DNA from: Castellaniella sp049673105
GTDB taxonomy: Bacteria > Pseudomonadota > Gammaproteobacteria > Burkholderiales > Burkholderiaceae_B
Direction: 5' to 3'
Length of the DNA: 64,000 bases
Assembly (NCBI RefSeq): GCF_049673105.1
Contig: NZ_JBATXG010000021.1
Location: 1 to 64,000 of the forward strand
The translations under genes and the position numbers were made by a program. The notes beneath the pieces are model-generated. The model was not told the origin of the DNA. It made no database searches and worked only from the letters and a program-made list of their open reading frames with translations. Shown one piece after another: positions 51,722 to 60,774 of the stretch (within the stretch, counting starts at the first letter, position 1; every line of letters begins with the position of its first letter).

Positions 51722-53125
51722 ATGCCGCTTTCCCCTACGGCGAACACCGCCCCGTGGCGCACGATTCTGCAGCAATCCTGGCCCATCCTGATCAGCGCCT
51801 GGGCCGGCATCATTTTTGCCGTCCTGGACACCGCCATGGTCGGCCACACCGACGCCATCGACCTGCAGGCAATGGCGCTGGGGGCCTCCATCTACATCAC
51901 GGTCTTCGTCGGGCTGATGGGGGTGATCCACGCGCTGATTCCGATCATCGCCCAGCACTTCGGCGCCGGGCACCTGGATCAGGCCGGCCACGCCTGGGGC
52001 CAAGGCGTCTGGCTGGCGCTGGCGCTGTCCGTCCTGGGGGGCGCCAGCCTGCTGTTCCCCGACACCTGGCTGGCATTGTCGGGCAGCATCGAACCCGCGG
52101 TGCGCGAACGCATCGCAGGCTACCTGATCGCCCTTGCGCTGGCCCTGCCGTCCGCCCTGCTGTTTCGCACCATCTATGCCATGGCAACGGCGATTTCGCA
52201 GACGCGCGGCGTCATGATGATCAACGTGGGCAGCGTCGTCTTCAAGCTGCTGTTCAATACCTGGTTCATTTTTGGCGGATGGGGACTGCAGCCCATGGGC
52301 GCCGTTGGCGCCGGTGTCGCGACCCTGGTGGTGAACTGGATGATGCTGGCCGCCGGCCTGTGGATGATCCGGCGCCATCCGGCCTTTCTGGCCCTGCGCC
52401 TGCGCGTGGGCAGGCCACGCTGGCATGACCAAAAAGAACTGCTGCGCCTGGGCCTGCCGATGGGCGGATCGTACCTGATCGAAGTCTGCGCTTTCAGCTT
52501 CATGGCCCTGCTGGTGGCGCGCGACGGACTATACGCCAGCGGCGCCCAGCAGATCCTGGCCAACCTCATCGCCCTTTGCTACATGCTGCCCATGTCGCTC
52601 AGTCTGTCGACGGCGTCTCTGGCAGCACAGTCGGTCGGGGCGCGCCAGATGGCCGCCGCCCGGCGCACCGGGATGCACGGCATCGCGCTGGTCCTGCTGG
52701 GCGCCATCCTGACCAACCTGATCCTGATCGGCGCCCAGGGGCCCATCGTGCGTTTGTACACCGACGACCTGCAGGTCGCCGTCATTGCTCTGACGCTGCT
52801 GCAGATCGCGCCCTGGTTCCATTTCTGGGACGCCATGCACTGCATCAGCGCCTATATTCTGCGCGCCTACAAGATCGCCATGGTGCCGCTGATCCTGCAA
52901 ATCACGGCGCTGACCGGCCTGGGGCTGCTGGGCGGCTGGTGGCTGGGCTACGGGCCTCAGGCCGGCGCCCTGGCCCCGGTGGCGGCCTGGTTCATGCCAG
53001 GCGCCCCGGTGGGCGCCGCGACCATGTGGATCATGGCCATGGCGGGGCTGGCCCTGACATCGCTGCTGCTGTTCGCGTGGTACGGTCACGTGTTGCGCCG
53101 CCAGAGCAAGGCTGCCGGGCGCTGA
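51722..53125 (+). CDS. MATE family efflux transporter
   Basis: A 467-residue MATE (NorM/DinF-like) exporter with twelve helices in two similar halves. Signatures: SAWAGIIFAVLDTAMVGHTD (residues 25-44), LIPIIAQHFGAGHLDQAGHA in half one, and SLSTASLAAQSVGARQMAAA in half two. MATE pumps exchange sodium or protons for cationic drugs. Substrate is not evident. It converges with proV across a 43-base gap that holds a bulged CATAGC/GCTATG hairpin. Confidence 0.92.
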   Translation: MPLSPTANTAPWRTILQQSWPILISAWAGIIFAVLDTAMVGHTDAIDLQAMALGASIYITVFVGLMGVIHALIPIIAQHFGAGHLDQAGHAWGQGVWLALALSVLGGASLLFPDTWLALSGSIEPAVRERIAGYLIALALALPSALLFRTIYAMATAISQTRGVMMINVGSVVFKLLFNTWFIFGGWGLQPMGAVGAGVATLVVNWMMLAAGLWMIRRHPAFLALRLRVGRPRWHDQKELLRLGLPMGGSYLIEVCAFSFMALLVARDGLYASGAQQILANLIALCYMLPMSLSLSTASLAAQSVGARQMAAARRTGMHGIALVLLGAILTNLILIGAQGPIVRLYTDDLQVAVIALTLLQIAPWFHFWDAMHCISAYILRAYKIAMVPLILQITALTGLGLLGGWWLGYGPQAGALAPVAAWFMPGAPVGAATMWIMAMAGLALTSLLLFAWYGHVLRRQSKAAGR

Positions 53126-53168
53126 TACCCCCCCGACCCGCAGCCCCAACGACATAGCGCCTCTGCGG

Positions 53169-54422
53169 CTATGCCGCCTTGGAACCCGCCACGTCCTTGG
53201 GGACGGCTGCGGGCGGCGGATCAGCCGCGTCGGCGCCGGCATCGCCAGCCGTGCACGGCGTCACCAGCTCGACGACCTTGCTGCGTGACAGCACCCCGAT
53301 GAATTCGCCCTGATCGCCCGTCACCGCGACCGGCTCGGGCGTGCGCAACAAGCTGGCCAGGACTTCATCCATGCCGGCGGAAGCCGGCACTGACGCCATA
53401 TCGCTCAAATAGCGGGCGATATCGCGGGCCCCGTCCTGCATGGCCCGCTGGGCATCGGCCCGCATCAGCACCCCCGCCAGGCGCTTGCCATCCAGCACCG
53501 CCGCATAGTCGTAGTCCCGCGCGACCAAGCGTTCCAGGGCATGAGCCGGCTTGCTGCGCATCGTCAGCGTCAGCGAACGTTCCGTGCAGGCATGCGAAGC
53601 ATTCAGCACCTTGCCCCGGTTGACGTCTTGCAGGAAGGCTTCGATGTAGTCATTCGCGGGCGACAGCAGGATGTCTTCCGGCGTACCTTCCTGGATCAAT
53701 TCGCCGTCCTTCAGGATGGCGATGCGGTTGCCCAGGCGCAAGGCCTCGTCCAGATCATGAGTAATGAAGACGATGGTCTTGTTCAGCTTCGCCTGCAGCG
53801 CCAGCAGTTGATCCTGCATTTCATGGCGGATCAGGGGGTCCAGGGCCGAAAACGCCTCGTCCATCAGCAGGATCTCGGCATCGGTCGCCAAGGCCCGCGC
53901 CAGGCCGACGCGCTGCTGCATGCCGCCCGACAGCTGATGCGGGTACTGGGACTCGAAACCGGACAGACCGACCTGCTCCAGCCAGTGCAAGGCCCGTTCG
54001 TTGCGCTGGGTGCGGCGCACGCCCTGCACCGCCAGGCCATAGGCGGCATTGTCCAGCACTGTGCGATGCGGCAGCAGGCCGAAACGCTGAAACACCATGC
54101 TCATTTTTTGCTGGCGAAACTGTTCGAGTTCCCTGGGTTTCAAGCCCACCACATCCAGGCCGTCCACCAGAATCTGGCCCGCGCTCGGCTCGATCAGGCG
54201 GTTGAAATGGCGGATCAGGGTCGATTTGCCGGAACCCGACAGCCCCATGATGACGTGGATATCGCCTTCTTTGATGGACAGGCTGATGTCGCGCAGACCC
54301 AGAGTATGACCGCTGCGCTGCAGCAGGTCCTCTTTTGACAGGCCGTCGCGGGCGGCGGACAACCAGCGATCCGGATGCGGTCCGAAGATTTTGTAGATAT
54401 TGCGGACTTCGATCTTGTTCAT
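53169..54422 (-). CDS. proV: Glycine betaine/proline ABC transporter ATPase (ProV)
   Basis: A 417-residue ATPase with C-terminal CBS domains. Motifs: Walker A GLSGSGKST (about 59-67), signature LSGGMQQRVGLARAL and Walker B ILLMDEAFSALDP; the switch His is in FITHDLDEAL. Two CBS-like segments (about 275-395) follow, the parts that sense ionic strength in OpuA-type systems. The C-terminal 30 residues are Ala/Pro/Asp-rich. It is the last gene of proX-proW-proV; the start is 2 bases from proW. Confidence 0.93.
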   Translation of the reverse strand: MNKIEVRNIYKIFGPHPDRWLSAARDGLSKEDLLQRSGHTLGLRDISLSIKEGDIHVIMGLSGSGKSTLIRHFNRLIEPSAGQILVDGLDVVGLKPRELEQFRQQKMSMVFQRFGLLPHRTVLDNAAYGLAVQGVRRTQRNERALHWLEQVGLSGFESQYPHQLSGGMQQRVGLARALATDAEILLMDEAFSALDPLIRHEMQDQLLALQAKLNKTIVFITHDLDEALRLGNRIAILKDGELIQEGTPEDILLSPANDYIEAFLQDVNRGKVLNASHACTERSLTLTMRSKPAHALERLVARDYDYAAVLDGKRLAGVLMRADAQRAMQDGARDIARYLSDMASVPASAGMDEVLASLLRTPEPVAVTGDQGEFIGVLSRSKVVELVTPCTAGDAGADAADPPPAAVPKDVAGSKAA

Positions 54423-54424
54423 TG

Positions 54425-55279
54425 TCAGGCCCTCCGGGCTTGTTGCCGTTGGCCGAACTGCTGCGTGATCCGATCAAAGATGATCGCCAACACCACAATG
54501 CCCAGGCCTGCCAGCAGCCCCCGGCCCACCTGCAGGCGGTTGATGCCCTGCAGCACTTCGTAACCCAGGCCGCGCACCCCGATCATGGACGCAATGACGA
54601 CCATCGCCAGCGCCATCATGGTGGTCTGGTTGATCCCCGCCATGATGTTGGGCAGGGCCAGCGGCAACTGCACGCCAAACAACTGGCGGCTGCGGCTGGC
54701 GCCAAAGGAACGGGATGCCTCCAGGACTTCCGCATCGACCAGGCGGATGCCCAGATCCGTCAGGCGGATGACGGGCGGCACGGCATAGATCACGGTGGCG
54801 AACAACGCGGCCAGCTTGCCCAGATTGAACAGCATCACCACCGGAATCAGATACACGAAACTGGGCATGGTCTGCATGACGTCCAATACCGGCAGCATCA
54901 CGGTGCGCACCCAGCGGAAGCTGGCCATGGCGATCCCGACGGGAATGCCGATCATCACGGAAAAGAGCACCGCCACCAACATCAAGGACAAGGTCTGCAT
55001 GGACGCTTCCCACAGACCGATGGCCCCCAGCAGGCACAGCAGCCCCCCCATCGCCAGGGTGAAACGCCATTTGCGGCTGCTCAGCCAGGCAATCCCCATG
55101 ACGACGGCGACGATTGCCCACCACGGAGACTGGCGCAGGACATGGTCAGACCAAATCAGCAGGTCCAGCAAAGGCTGGGTAATCGCGCGCAGCACATCGG
55201 AATACTGCATCACCAGCCCATTGACGAACGCGTCAATGGGCCGCTGCAGTTCCCGGGCTGAAATCAGTTCAGGAAACAT
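54425..55279 (-). CDS. proW: Glycine betaine/proline ABC transporter permease (ProW)
   Basis: A 284-residue permease with about six to seven helices. The coupling loop is EASRSFGASRSRQLFGVQLP, and GIAMASFRWVRTVMLPVLDVMQ, MQTMPSFVYLIPVVML are family-typical. It belongs to the OpuAB/ProW group and should import glycine betaine or proline betaine as osmoprotectants. Spacing to the flanking genes is 2 and 12 bases. Confidence 0.93.
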   Translation of the reverse strand: MFPELISARELQRPIDAFVNGLVMQYSDVLRAITQPLLDLLIWSDHVLRQSPWWAIVAVVMGIAWLSSRKWRFTLAMGGLLCLLGAIGLWEASMQTLSLMLVAVLFSVMIGIPVGIAMASFRWVRTVMLPVLDVMQTMPSFVYLIPVVMLFNLGKLAALFATVIYAVPPVIRLTDLGIRLVDAEVLEASRSFGASRSRQLFGVQLPLALPNIMAGINQTTMMALAMVVIASMIGVRGLGYEVLQGINRLQVGRGLLAGLGIVVLAIIFDRITQQFGQRQQARRA

Positions 55280-55291
55280 GGTCAGAGCCTC

Positions 55292-56347
55292 TTACAGAGC
55301 GGCCTTGACCCGTTCCGTCACATCGGCCGGCAGCCACTGGGTCCAGACATCCTGCTTGTTCTGCAGGAACCACTGCGCCGTCGGCTGGGGTTCGGCTTCG
55401 TTTTCTTCCATGTAGGCCATGGTCTGGTTCATGACGTCCAGCGGAACCTTGACCTTGGACAGAAAGGCCGTCAATTGCGGAGCCTGTTCGGTGAACTGGG
55501 TCGTCACTGCCGTAAAGACAGGGTTTTCCGGATAATCCGTCGCCTGTGGATTGTCGCAGTTGGGATCGGTCAGGCATTGCTGCTTGGCCGCGTCATAGGG
55601 GGGCAGTTCCAGTTTCACCAGATCCATGGAACCCACCAGCGGCGTCGGATACCAGTAGTAGAACGCCACGTTTTCCTTGCGCTGATAGGCGGCGGTCAGG
55701 GCAGCTTTTTGCGTGGCGCCCGTGCCGGGGGAAAGCAGGGTAAAGGTCTTTTCCAGACCAAGGGCCTTGAACAGATTGGTGCTGACGACCTCGCAGCCCC
55801 AGCCTGCCGGACAACCGTAGAACCGGCCCTTGGAGGGTTCTTCCGGGTCTTTGAAGGCTTCCCAATATTTAGGCAGATCTGCAGCCTTTTTCAGATCCGG
55901 CAGGCGTTCTGCCGTGTATTTCGGGATGAACCAGGCTTCGCCGCCCATGTAGATGTCGCCGATGCGTTTGACCTTGCCCGAGGCTTCGGCCTGGGTCCAG
56001 GGTTCCAGCGTGCTGTTCAGCCAGACCTCGCTATTGATGTCCAGATCGCCGCGTTGCAGGGCGGCCAGCGCCGGCAGGGTTTCCGTCGGCAGGACTTCCG
56101 AATCGCAACCGTAGCCATGTTTGACGATGAAGCGCTCGACTTCGACCAGGACCAGATTGGATTCCCAATTCATGCCGCCAAAGCGCATGGGCCGGTCCAG
56201 TTCACACTGAAGCGCATCCGCCGCCTGAGCGGCGGTCGGCGCCAGAGACAGTCCCGCTGCGGCAGCGGCCAGCGCCAGCCCCAGGACGGACGTTGACCAA
56301 CGGGGAGATACAGTCGCCTTGCGCGACGCAAAAAGAGAGATAGACAT
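55292..56347 (-). CDS. proX: Glycine betaine-binding protein (ProX)
   Basis: A 351-residue periplasmic binding protein with a signal peptide (LGLALAAAAAGLSLAPTAAQA, in two parts around residues 20-40; cleavage near residue 42). The mature N-terminus has CELDRPMRFGGMNWESNLVL, typical of ProX/OpuAC type 2, including the Trp that binds betaine. It is the first gene of the operon, in X-W-V order, opposite to the E. coli proVWX order. The start at 56347 follows AGGAGGCATC, a strong ribosome site. Confidence 0.92.
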   Translation of the reverse strand: MSISLFASRKATVSPRWSTSVLGLALAAAAAGLSLAPTAAQAADALQCELDRPMRFGGMNWESNLVLVEVERFIVKHGYGCDSEVLPTETLPALAALQRGDLDINSEVWLNSTLEPWTQAEASGKVKRIGDIYMGGEAWFIPKYTAERLPDLKKAADLPKYWEAFKDPEEPSKGRFYGCPAGWGCEVVSTNLFKALGLEKTFTLLSPGTGATQKAALTAAYQRKENVAFYYWYPTPLVGSMDLVKLELPPYDAAKQQCLTDPNCDNPQATDYPENPVFTAVTTQFTEQAPQLTAFLSKVKVPLDVMNQTMAYMEENEAEPQPTAQWFLQNKQDVWTQWLPADVTERVKAAL

Positions 56348-56667
56348 TGATGCCTCCTTTGGGTTACGGAGACGCCAAACGCAGCAATGCGCTGCCTGAC
56401 GCCATAGCTTAGGGGAGGGTGTGCGGAAGACGGTGAAGACCGCCAATACATACCGACACTGCAGGTGCGGTGCACCGTAGACAGTCGAAGGCGGTTCACC
56501 GGAAAACGGGAACCGTCGCGAACAGAATTGAAAATCTGTAATACAGCAGAAATGTTATTTTACACGCAAAATGCCAGAAAATAAAGATGAATACCGAAAA
56601 TTGGCACACTCAGCCCTGCCGGAACAGCATTCCGGCAGAGCTGACGACACCCGATGTAACGGGGATT
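56348..56667. other. 320-base gap between proX and the cyclopropane synthase gene
   Basis: No gene is seen. The part next to proX is AT-poor and holds no clear promoter boxes. The middle (about 56527-56600) is AT-rich. CTGCCGGAA/TTCCGGCAG (56616-56638) is a perfect 9-bp hairpin with a CAGCA loop, 30 bases after the minus-strand cyclopropane synthase stop, and may be its terminator, though it has no T run. Confidence 0.5.
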
Positions 56668-57927
56668 TCAGCGTGACGCATAAATGTAATCCCGGCGCCA
56701 GGGATAGGCCTGCCCGTCGGGGTAATCCAGCTCATCCGAACGGCCCGGGGGCTGGGGTTGGGCGATGATCTGGTGCAGCGCAATCCAGCCATGCTCAAAG
56801 CCCATCGCGCAGCCGGCCAGATACATGCGATAGGCCCGCAATGACCTTTCGCCCTGCGCGGTGTTCAAGATCGCACGGGCCTCGTCCAGGCGGGCCTCCA
56901 GGGCATCGCTCCAGGCCCACAGGGTGCGGGCGTAGTGCGGGCGGATGTTTTCCACGTCCAGATCTTCCAGGCCGGCTTCGGTCATGGCCTGCAAGACATA
57001 GTGGATGTGGGACAGTTCACCGCCTGGAAAGATGAATTTCTCGATGAAATCCCCCATGCCGGCGCCCAGTTCGGTATTTCTGACGCCACCCGCCGTGATG
57101 CCGTGGTTCATGATCAGGCCGCCGGGGCGCACCAGTCGGCGCAGTTTGCTGAAATAGCTCTTGAGCTGCGCCCGCCCGACGTGTTCAAACATGCCCACGG
57201 ATGCGATCTTGTCGTAAGGCCGGGATTCGTCCAGTTTGCGGTAATCCAGCAATTCCATGCGCACCCTGCCCGCCAAGCCTTTTTCCTGGATCAGCCGATT
57301 CACATAAGCATGCTGGTTGCGCGACAAAGTGATGCCCGTCACGTCGACATCGTAGTGCTCGGCTGCCCACAGCATCAGCCCGCCCCAGCCGCCGCCCACA
57401 TCCAGAAAGCGCTCGCCCGGTTGCAAGGCCAGTTTGCGGCAGATGTGATCGAGCTTGGCTTCCTGGGCCTGGGCCACCGTCATGTCGGGTTCACGGTAAT
57501 ACGCGCAGGAATAGACCCGGCGCGGATCCAGCCACAGCGCATAGAAATCGTCGGACAGGTCATAGTGAAATTCGATCTGCCGCGCATCGCGATCTACCGA
57601 ATGACGCCAGACCGACACCAGGCGCTGCACCAGGCTGGTCAGCCAGCCCAACTGCGCGGCGTCGACGGGCGAACCCGGCAAAATGCCCGCAGCCAGCCGC
57701 ATCAGATCGCGCATGGATCCATTGAAGTCCAGTTTGCCATCGACGTAGGCCTCGCCCAGAGCACCGACTTCGCCCGCCGCAAAGTATTTCAGGACGGCGG
57801 CATCCCGGATGATAAAGTGCAATTGCGCGTCAGCGACGCCAACCCTTTCCCCATCCGGCAGGTCCATGGACACCGGTATGGACAAAGACCCCAGCTTGTT
57901 CTCAATGATGGATGCGATTGCAGTCAA
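56668..57927 (-). CDS. cfa: Cyclopropane-fatty-acyl-phospholipid synthase family methyltransferase
   Basis: A protein of 419 residues (TTG start) that probably adds a methylene bridge from SAM to unsaturated phospholipid acyl chains at the inner membrane. The SAM site is FLDVGGGWGGLMLWAAEHY; ALWLDPRRVYSCAYY, ASVGMFEHVG and the C-terminal HALYLAGCAMGFEHG-type segment are family features. The start is uncertain: TTG at 57927 follows a strong CAGGGAGG ribosome site, while an ATG at 57981 adds 18 residues (MHDWGYYNNVH...) that look unlike the family. It runs divergently from the Bcr/CflA gene. Confidence 0.87.
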   Translation of the reverse strand: MTAIASIIENKLGSLSIPVSMDLPDGERVGVADAQLHFIIRDAAVLKYFAAGEVGALGEAYVDGKLDFNGSMRDLMRLAAGILPGSPVDAAQLGWLTSLVQRLVSVWRHSVDRDARQIEFHYDLSDDFYALWLDPRRVYSCAYYREPDMTVAQAQEAKLDHICRKLALQPGERFLDVGGGWGGLMLWAAEHYDVDVTGITLSRNQHAYVNRLIQEKGLAGRVRMELLDYRKLDESRPYDKIASVGMFEHVGRAQLKSYFSKLRRLVRPGGLIMNHGITAGGVRNTELGAGMGDFIEKFIFPGGELSHIHYVLQAMTEAGLEDLDVENIRPHYARTLWAWSDALEARLDEARAILNTAQGERSLRAYRMYLAGCAMGFEHGWIALHQIIAQPQPPGRSDELDYPDGQAYPWRRDYIYASR

Positions 57928-58006
57928 CAGAGCCTCCCTGAGTTCACAATGGACATTGTTATAGTAGCCCCAATCATGCACGCTTCAAGCCCTATTCTCG
58001 CGTTTC

Positions 58007-59212
58007 ATGCCCCTTAAAACCCCTGCTTTGATGCCTTCGTGGCTGGTTTTGATGGGCGCCCTGGCGGCCCTGGGGCCGGTGGCGATCGATATGTACCTGC
58101 CCGCCTTCGGCGCCATCGCGCACGATCTCGGCACATCCCAAGGCATGGTGGAACGCACGCTGGCCAGCTATCTGCTGGGCCTGGCTGCCGCGCAACTGGT
58201 CTACGGTCCGATGGCGGACCGCTACGGCCGCAAACTGCCACTGCTGATCGGCCTGGCCCTGTTCACCATCGCCTCGCTAGCCTGCGCCACCAGTCAGGAC
58301 ATCGACCATTTGTTGTTGTGGCGCATCGCGCAGGCCTTCGGCGGCGCCGCCGGCATGGTGATTCCCCGCGCCGTGATCCGCGACCATCTGGACACCCGCG
58401 AGGCCGCTCAGGCCCTGTCCCTGCTGATGCTGGTGATGGGCGTGATGCCCATTCTGGCGCCTTTGATGGGCGGCCAGGCCGTCAGCCTGGGGTCATGGCG
58501 CACCGTGTTCTATCTGATGGCCTTGGCTGGCGCCGGTCTATGGCTGACGGTGCTGCGCCATATGCGCGAATCCCTGCCCCTTGAAAAACGCGCACCCCTG
58601 GCCGTCGACGTCATTGCGGCCAATTTCCGGCTGCTGTTGACTCACCGGGGATTCATGGGCTACGCCCTGGCGGGCGGCCTGGGGTCCGCCGGCATGTTCG
58701 CCTACATTTCCGGGTCGCCCCTGGTCTTCATCCAGATCTATGGCATCGACCTGCGCTGGTTCGGTCTGTTGTTTGGCCTGAATGCGATCTCGCTGATCCT
58801 GGCCGCACAACTGAGCGCCCGCCTGCTGAACCGATACCGACCGCTGGACCTGCTGATCCGATCCCAGATCACGTTGGTGCTGATGACGATCGCCGCCTTG
58901 ATCCTGACCCTGACTGGCTGGATCAATCTGCCCCTGCTGATGCTCTGCCTGATGGGATTCATGGCCAGCCAGGGTTTTGTCAGCCCGAACGCCGCCGCCC
59001 TGGCGCTGGCGGAACAGGGGCCACGCCTGGGCACCGCGTCGGCGCTGATGGGTTCCCTGCAGATGTTCAGCGGCGCTTTGGCGGGCTTTGCCGTCAGCGT
59101 CTGGCACACCAGCACCCCCCTGCCACTGACCGCCGTGCTGGCGGTCTGCGCGGCCCTATCATGGCTGTCCGGCCGTCTGGCGACGGGGCGCAACGCGCCA
59201 CCCGCTGCCTGA
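58007..59212 (+). CDS. Bcr/CflA family drug-resistance MFS transporter
   Basis: A 401-residue exporter with twelve helices. Bcr/CflA hallmarks are PVAIDMYLPAFGAIAHDLGT (about residues 24-43), the motif GPMADRYGRKLPLLIGL (loop 2-3) and IPRAVIRDHLDTREAAQALSL in helix 5-loop. Relatives export bicyclomycin, chloramphenicol or sulfonamides. Substrate is unknown here. The start MPLKTP at 58007 is 25 bases from the ATG at 57981 of the divergent gene, so they share a short promoter gap. Confidence 0.9.
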   Translation: MPLKTPALMPSWLVLMGALAALGPVAIDMYLPAFGAIAHDLGTSQGMVERTLASYLLGLAAAQLVYGPMADRYGRKLPLLIGLALFTIASLACATSQDIDHLLLWRIAQAFGGAAGMVIPRAVIRDHLDTREAAQALSLLMLVMGVMPILAPLMGGQAVSLGSWRTVFYLMALAGAGLWLTVLRHMRESLPLEKRAPLAVDVIAANFRLLLTHRGFMGYALAGGLGSAGMFAYISGSPLVFIQIYGIDLRWFGLLFGLNAISLILAAQLSARLLNRYRPLDLLIRSQITLVLMTIAALILTLTGWINLPLLMLCLMGFMASQGFVSPNAAALALAEQGPRLGTASALMGSLQMFSGALAGFAVSVWHTSTPLPLTAVLAVCAALSWLSGRLATGRNAPPAA

Positions 59213-59237
59213 CTGTTTGTTCTGGCATTCATAGTGC

Positions 59238-59267
59238 TTGATTACAAAGCTGTTTTCAGTATAGAAT
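59238..59267 (+). promoter_or_regulatory. Candidate sigma-70 promoter of rpmB-rpmG
   Basis: TTGATT (59238-59243) and TAGAAT (59262-59267, in ATAGAATGCT) with an 18-base spacer, 38 bases before the rpmB start. A GAGGTGAG ribosome site follows. This is one of the clearest promoters in the window. Confidence 0.7.
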
Positions 59268-59305
59268 GCTAGGCTTTCCTGATATACATACACAGAGGTG
59301 AGACC

Positions 59306-59542
59306 ATGGCACGCGTATGCCAAGTAACCGGCAAAGGCCCGATGGTGGGTAACAACGTTTCGCACGCTAACAACAAGACCAAGCGTCGTTTCCTGCCCAA
59401 CCTGCAATCGCGCCGGTTCTGGGTTGAATCCGAAAACCGCTGGGTGCGCCTGCGCGTATCCACCAAGGCCCTGCGCACCATCGACAAGAACGGCATCGAT
59501 TCCGTGCTGGCCGACCTGCGTGCCCGCGGCGAACTGGCCTGA
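59306..59542 (+). CDS. rpmB: Ribosomal protein L28
   Basis: A 78-residue, very basic protein with the L28 motifs MARVCQVTGKGPMVGNNVSH and TKRRFLPNLQSRRFW. The gene is followed after 19 bases by rpmG, the conserved pairing in bacteria. The sequence lacks the two CxxC pairs of zinc-type L28, as usual in proteobacteria. Confidence 0.98.
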   Translation: MARVCQVTGKGPMVGNNVSHANNKTKRRFLPNLQSRRFWVESENRWVRLRVSTKALRTIDKNGIDSVLADLRARGELA

Positions 59543-59561
59543 TCGGCCCTAGGAGCACATC

Positions 59562-59729
59562 ATGGCAAAAGGTATCCGCGAAAAAATCAAGCTGGAATCC
59601 ACGGCTGGCACCGGTCATTTCTACACGACCACGAAAAACAAACGCAACATGCCGGAAAAAATGCTGATCAAGAAATTTGATCCGGTCGCGCGCAAGCATG
59701 TCGAATACAAGGAAACCAAGCTGAAATAA
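59562..59729 (+). CDS. rpmG: Ribosomal protein L33
   Basis: A 55-residue protein starting MAKGIREKIKLESTAGTGHF and ending HVEYKETKLK, the normal L33. It is too short for many gene finders. The zinc CxxC pairs of some L33 forms are absent (no cysteine). AGGAGCAC gives the ribosome site. It should be cotranscribed with rpmB and ends at the terminator at 59771. Confidence 0.97.
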   Translation: MAKGIREKIKLESTAGTGHFYTTTKNKRNMPEKMLIKKFDPVARKHVEYKETKLK

Positions 59730-59770
59730 TCCGGGGTGCCTCTCCCGGACCGTCTCACCGGTTTCGCCAG

Positions 59771-59797
59771 ATCCCCGCCTTCGAGCGGGGATTTTTC
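59771..59797 (+). terminator. Rho-independent terminator of rpmB-rpmG
   Basis: ATCCCCGC pairs with GCGGGGAT around CTTCGA and runs into TTTTTC. Clear intrinsic terminator, 41 bases after rpmG. Confidence 0.92.
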
Positions 59798-59842
59798 ATT
59801 TCAGGGTGACTCCAGTGCGGAACGAACGCCGACGCTGGCGAC

Positions 59843-59916
59843 TTCACAAGTGAAAGAAAGTCAACGGAATAGAATGAGGGTGTCCACTTCGTGTTTTCAT
59901 ATGCTCTTCTTTCACT
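59843..59916. promoter_or_regulatory. Operator-like repeats upstream of the PdxH-like gene
   Basis: TTCACAAGTGAA (59843-59854) is a perfect palindrome with an AA centre. AGTGAAAGAA (59849-59858) recurs as its exact inverted copy TTCTTTCACT (59907-59916), 48 bases apart. All lie in the gap between the ribosomal terminator and the PdxH-like gene, whose GC is lower than the surroundings. Candidate regulator sites; no regulator gene is next to it. Confidence 0.45.
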
Positions 59917-59948
59917 CACCTTGTTTGATTACCGGGGGTCGCTCCTTC

Positions 59949-60629
59949 ATGGTTCATACCGCTGCAGACACCTTGCCCATCAAAGAAAAGCTGCGACAGA
60001 TTCCATCGCTTGAAGCACCGCTGCCCGATCTTGACCTATCGGCCATGCCGGCCACGCCGCACGAGGCCTTTGCGCTTTGGCTGGATTCGGCGCTGGCCGC
60101 AGGGGTGCGCGAGCCGCACGCCATGACGCTTTCGACCGTCGATGAGCACGGCTGGCCCGATGCCCGCGTGCTGATCCTGAAGAATGTCGATGCGCGCGGG
60201 TGGCATTTCGCCATCAGAGGTGAAAGCCCGAAGGCACGGCAGATTGAAAACCAGCCAAGGGTCTCGCTCACGTTCTACTGGCCCGCACTTGGGCGGCAGA
60301 TTCGTTTACGTGGGGAAGCGGTGGCACTGTCCGCACAAGAATGTTCCGAGGACTTCCTGGGCCGCCCTGTCGGTTCGCGCGCCAGCGCTATCGCCTCGAC
60401 CCAGAGCGAGATTCTGGACAATCATGAGGCACTGGCGCAACGCCTTGCCGATGCACAGGCATTCCTGAAGGCCCACCCCACTCACGTGGAGCCAGGGTGG
60501 CGCGTGTATGCCGTTACACCGACGGTCGTGGAATTCTGGCAGGGAGCCACGGACCGCAACCACAAGCGCTGGCGTTATACGGCCTCGCAAGACAGCACGG
60601 CCTGGAGCACGGCCCGACTTTGGCCCTGA
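59949..60629 (+). CDS. Pyridoxamine 5'-phosphate oxidase-like flavoprotein
   Basis: A 226-residue PNPOx-fold protein. The FMN-binding part is AMTLSTVDEHGWPDARVLILKN-like (about residues 60-81, in two parts) with HFAIRGESPKARQIENQPRVS, and the C-terminus RWRYTASQDS...TARLWP recalls the PdxH C-terminal domain. True PdxH proteins usually end in RLAP; here ARLWP. It may be a PdxH or a relative (e.g. PhzG-like). The start MVHTAADTLP at 59949 is fixed by alignment to the family; upstream codons are part of the regulatory gap. It sits between ribosomal genes and leuS, and its codon use looks less GC-extreme, so transfer is possible but not shown. Confidence 0.8.
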   Translation: MVHTAADTLPIKEKLRQIPSLEAPLPDLDLSAMPATPHEAFALWLDSALAAGVREPHAMTLSTVDEHGWPDARVLILKNVDARGWHFAIRGESPKARQIENQPRVSLTFYWPALGRQIRLRGEAVALSAQECSEDFLGRPVGSRASAIASTQSEILDNHEALAQRLADAQAFLKAHPTHVEPGWRVYAVTPTVVEFWQGATDRNHKRWRYTASQDSTAWSTARLWP

Positions 60630-60725
60630 GCATCGGCGGGCGCGAGCTTGGCAGCCATGTTTCCAGCAAAGGATCGCCGAACACATGCCGGCACCACTCT
60701 GGCATGGCAGCCGCTGTTTGCACCC

Positions 60726-60731
60726 TATAAT
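60726..60731 (+). promoter_or_regulatory. Perfect -10 box upstream of leuS
   Basis: TATAAT at 60726-60731, 44 bases before the leuS start. A -35 is weak (CATGGC at 17 bases). The 145-base gap after the PdxH-like gene also has CATGCC/GGCATG symmetry (60684-60706). No T-box or other known leader motif is seen. Confidence 0.45.
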
Positions 60732-60774
60732 GTCTGGCTGGCCCTTTCCAACCCTTCACAACCCAGACAGATCC

